A stretch of DNA of 6,054 nucleotides from the NCBI GenBank assembly GCA_016302315.1, contig JAEDNW010000137.1:1-6054 (forward strand), in the 5' to 3' direction. The notes under the pieces were generated by a model that saw only the letters and a program-made list of their open reading frames with translations, did no database searches and was not told the DNA's origin. The DNA is from UBA1724 sp016302315 (GTDB lineage: Bacteria; Verrucomicrobiota; Lentisphaeria; Oligosphaerales; Oligosphaeraceae). Below, piece after piece: positions 5,985 to 6,054 of this stretch. The first letter of the stretch is position 1, and every line of letters starts with the position of its first letter. The translations under genes were made by a program, and so were the position numbers.

Positions 5985-6054
5985 CCCTTTTCTTTCCCGT
6001 CCCTTTTCTTTCCCGTCCCTTTTCTTTCCCGTCCCTTTTCTTTCCCGTCCCTTT
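5985..6054. repeat. 16-base tandem repeat, cut by the window end
   Basis: The unit CCCTTTTCTTTCCCGT is repeated without error four times (5985-6000, 6001-6016, 6017-6032, 6033-6048), and six more bases of a fifth copy reach the window end. The plus strand is pyrimidine apart from one G per unit. The 16-base period is not a multiple of three, and no open reading frame or spacer structure accompanies it, so it is a non-coding satellite-like (VNTR) array rather than coding or CRISPR sequence. Its full length is unknown. Confidence 0.95.

Noticed and set aside
5985..6054. A CRISPR array
   Set aside because: The 16-base units are directly adjacent with no unique spacers, and no cas gene is present.

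Overview
The window holds two real genes, divergently oriented around a 469-base intergenic region, with GC-rich hairpin-bearing non-coding DNA at the left edge and a pyrimidine-rich tandem repeat running off the right edge. It resembles a bacterial genome that uses Shine-Dalgarno starts and makes very large secreted beta-helix/MBG-domain proteins. That mix is common in the PVC group (Lentisphaerota, Verrucomicrobiota, Planctomycetota) and in some other gut and aquatic bacteria. No marker gene is present, so a Lentisphaerota/Verrucomicrobiota-like source is only a weak guess.

Layout. Bases 1-313 are non-coding, rich in G and C runs, and carry several short stem-loops. Bases 314-4726 on the minus strand encode one 1470-residue secreted protein. 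It has a signal peptide, a polymorphic-outer-membrane-protein-like right-handed beta-helix, a chain of about eight small Ig-like/MBG-type modules, and a second, degenerate beta-helix-like region at the C terminus. Bases 4727-5195 are the shared upstream region, with an AT-rich island at about 4818-4864 that looks like a symmetric two-way promoter. Bases 5196-5852 on the plus strand encode a 218-residue SGNH/GDSL hydrolase with a complete catalytic set. Bases 5853-6054 carry two adjacent stem-loops and then a 16-base tandem repeat.

How the genes relate. The large protein is probably an exported surface or matrix protein (adhesion, carbohydrate binding or structural). No enzymatic site, sorting signal or autotransporter barrel was recognised in it. 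The hydrolase has no signal peptide and should act in the cytoplasm, probably as an esterase or deacetylase on small acylated substrates. Only the shared intergenic region links the two; nothing in the sequence shows a common pathway.

No defence, CRISPR, phage or transposase gene is visible. The points most worth a second look are the beta-helix/Ig-array/beta-helix architecture with an apparent three-module super-repeat, an EF-hand-like loop inside the first beta-helix, the overlapping two-way promoter with three CATAAC half-sites, and a related GC hairpin found in both outer intergenic regions.
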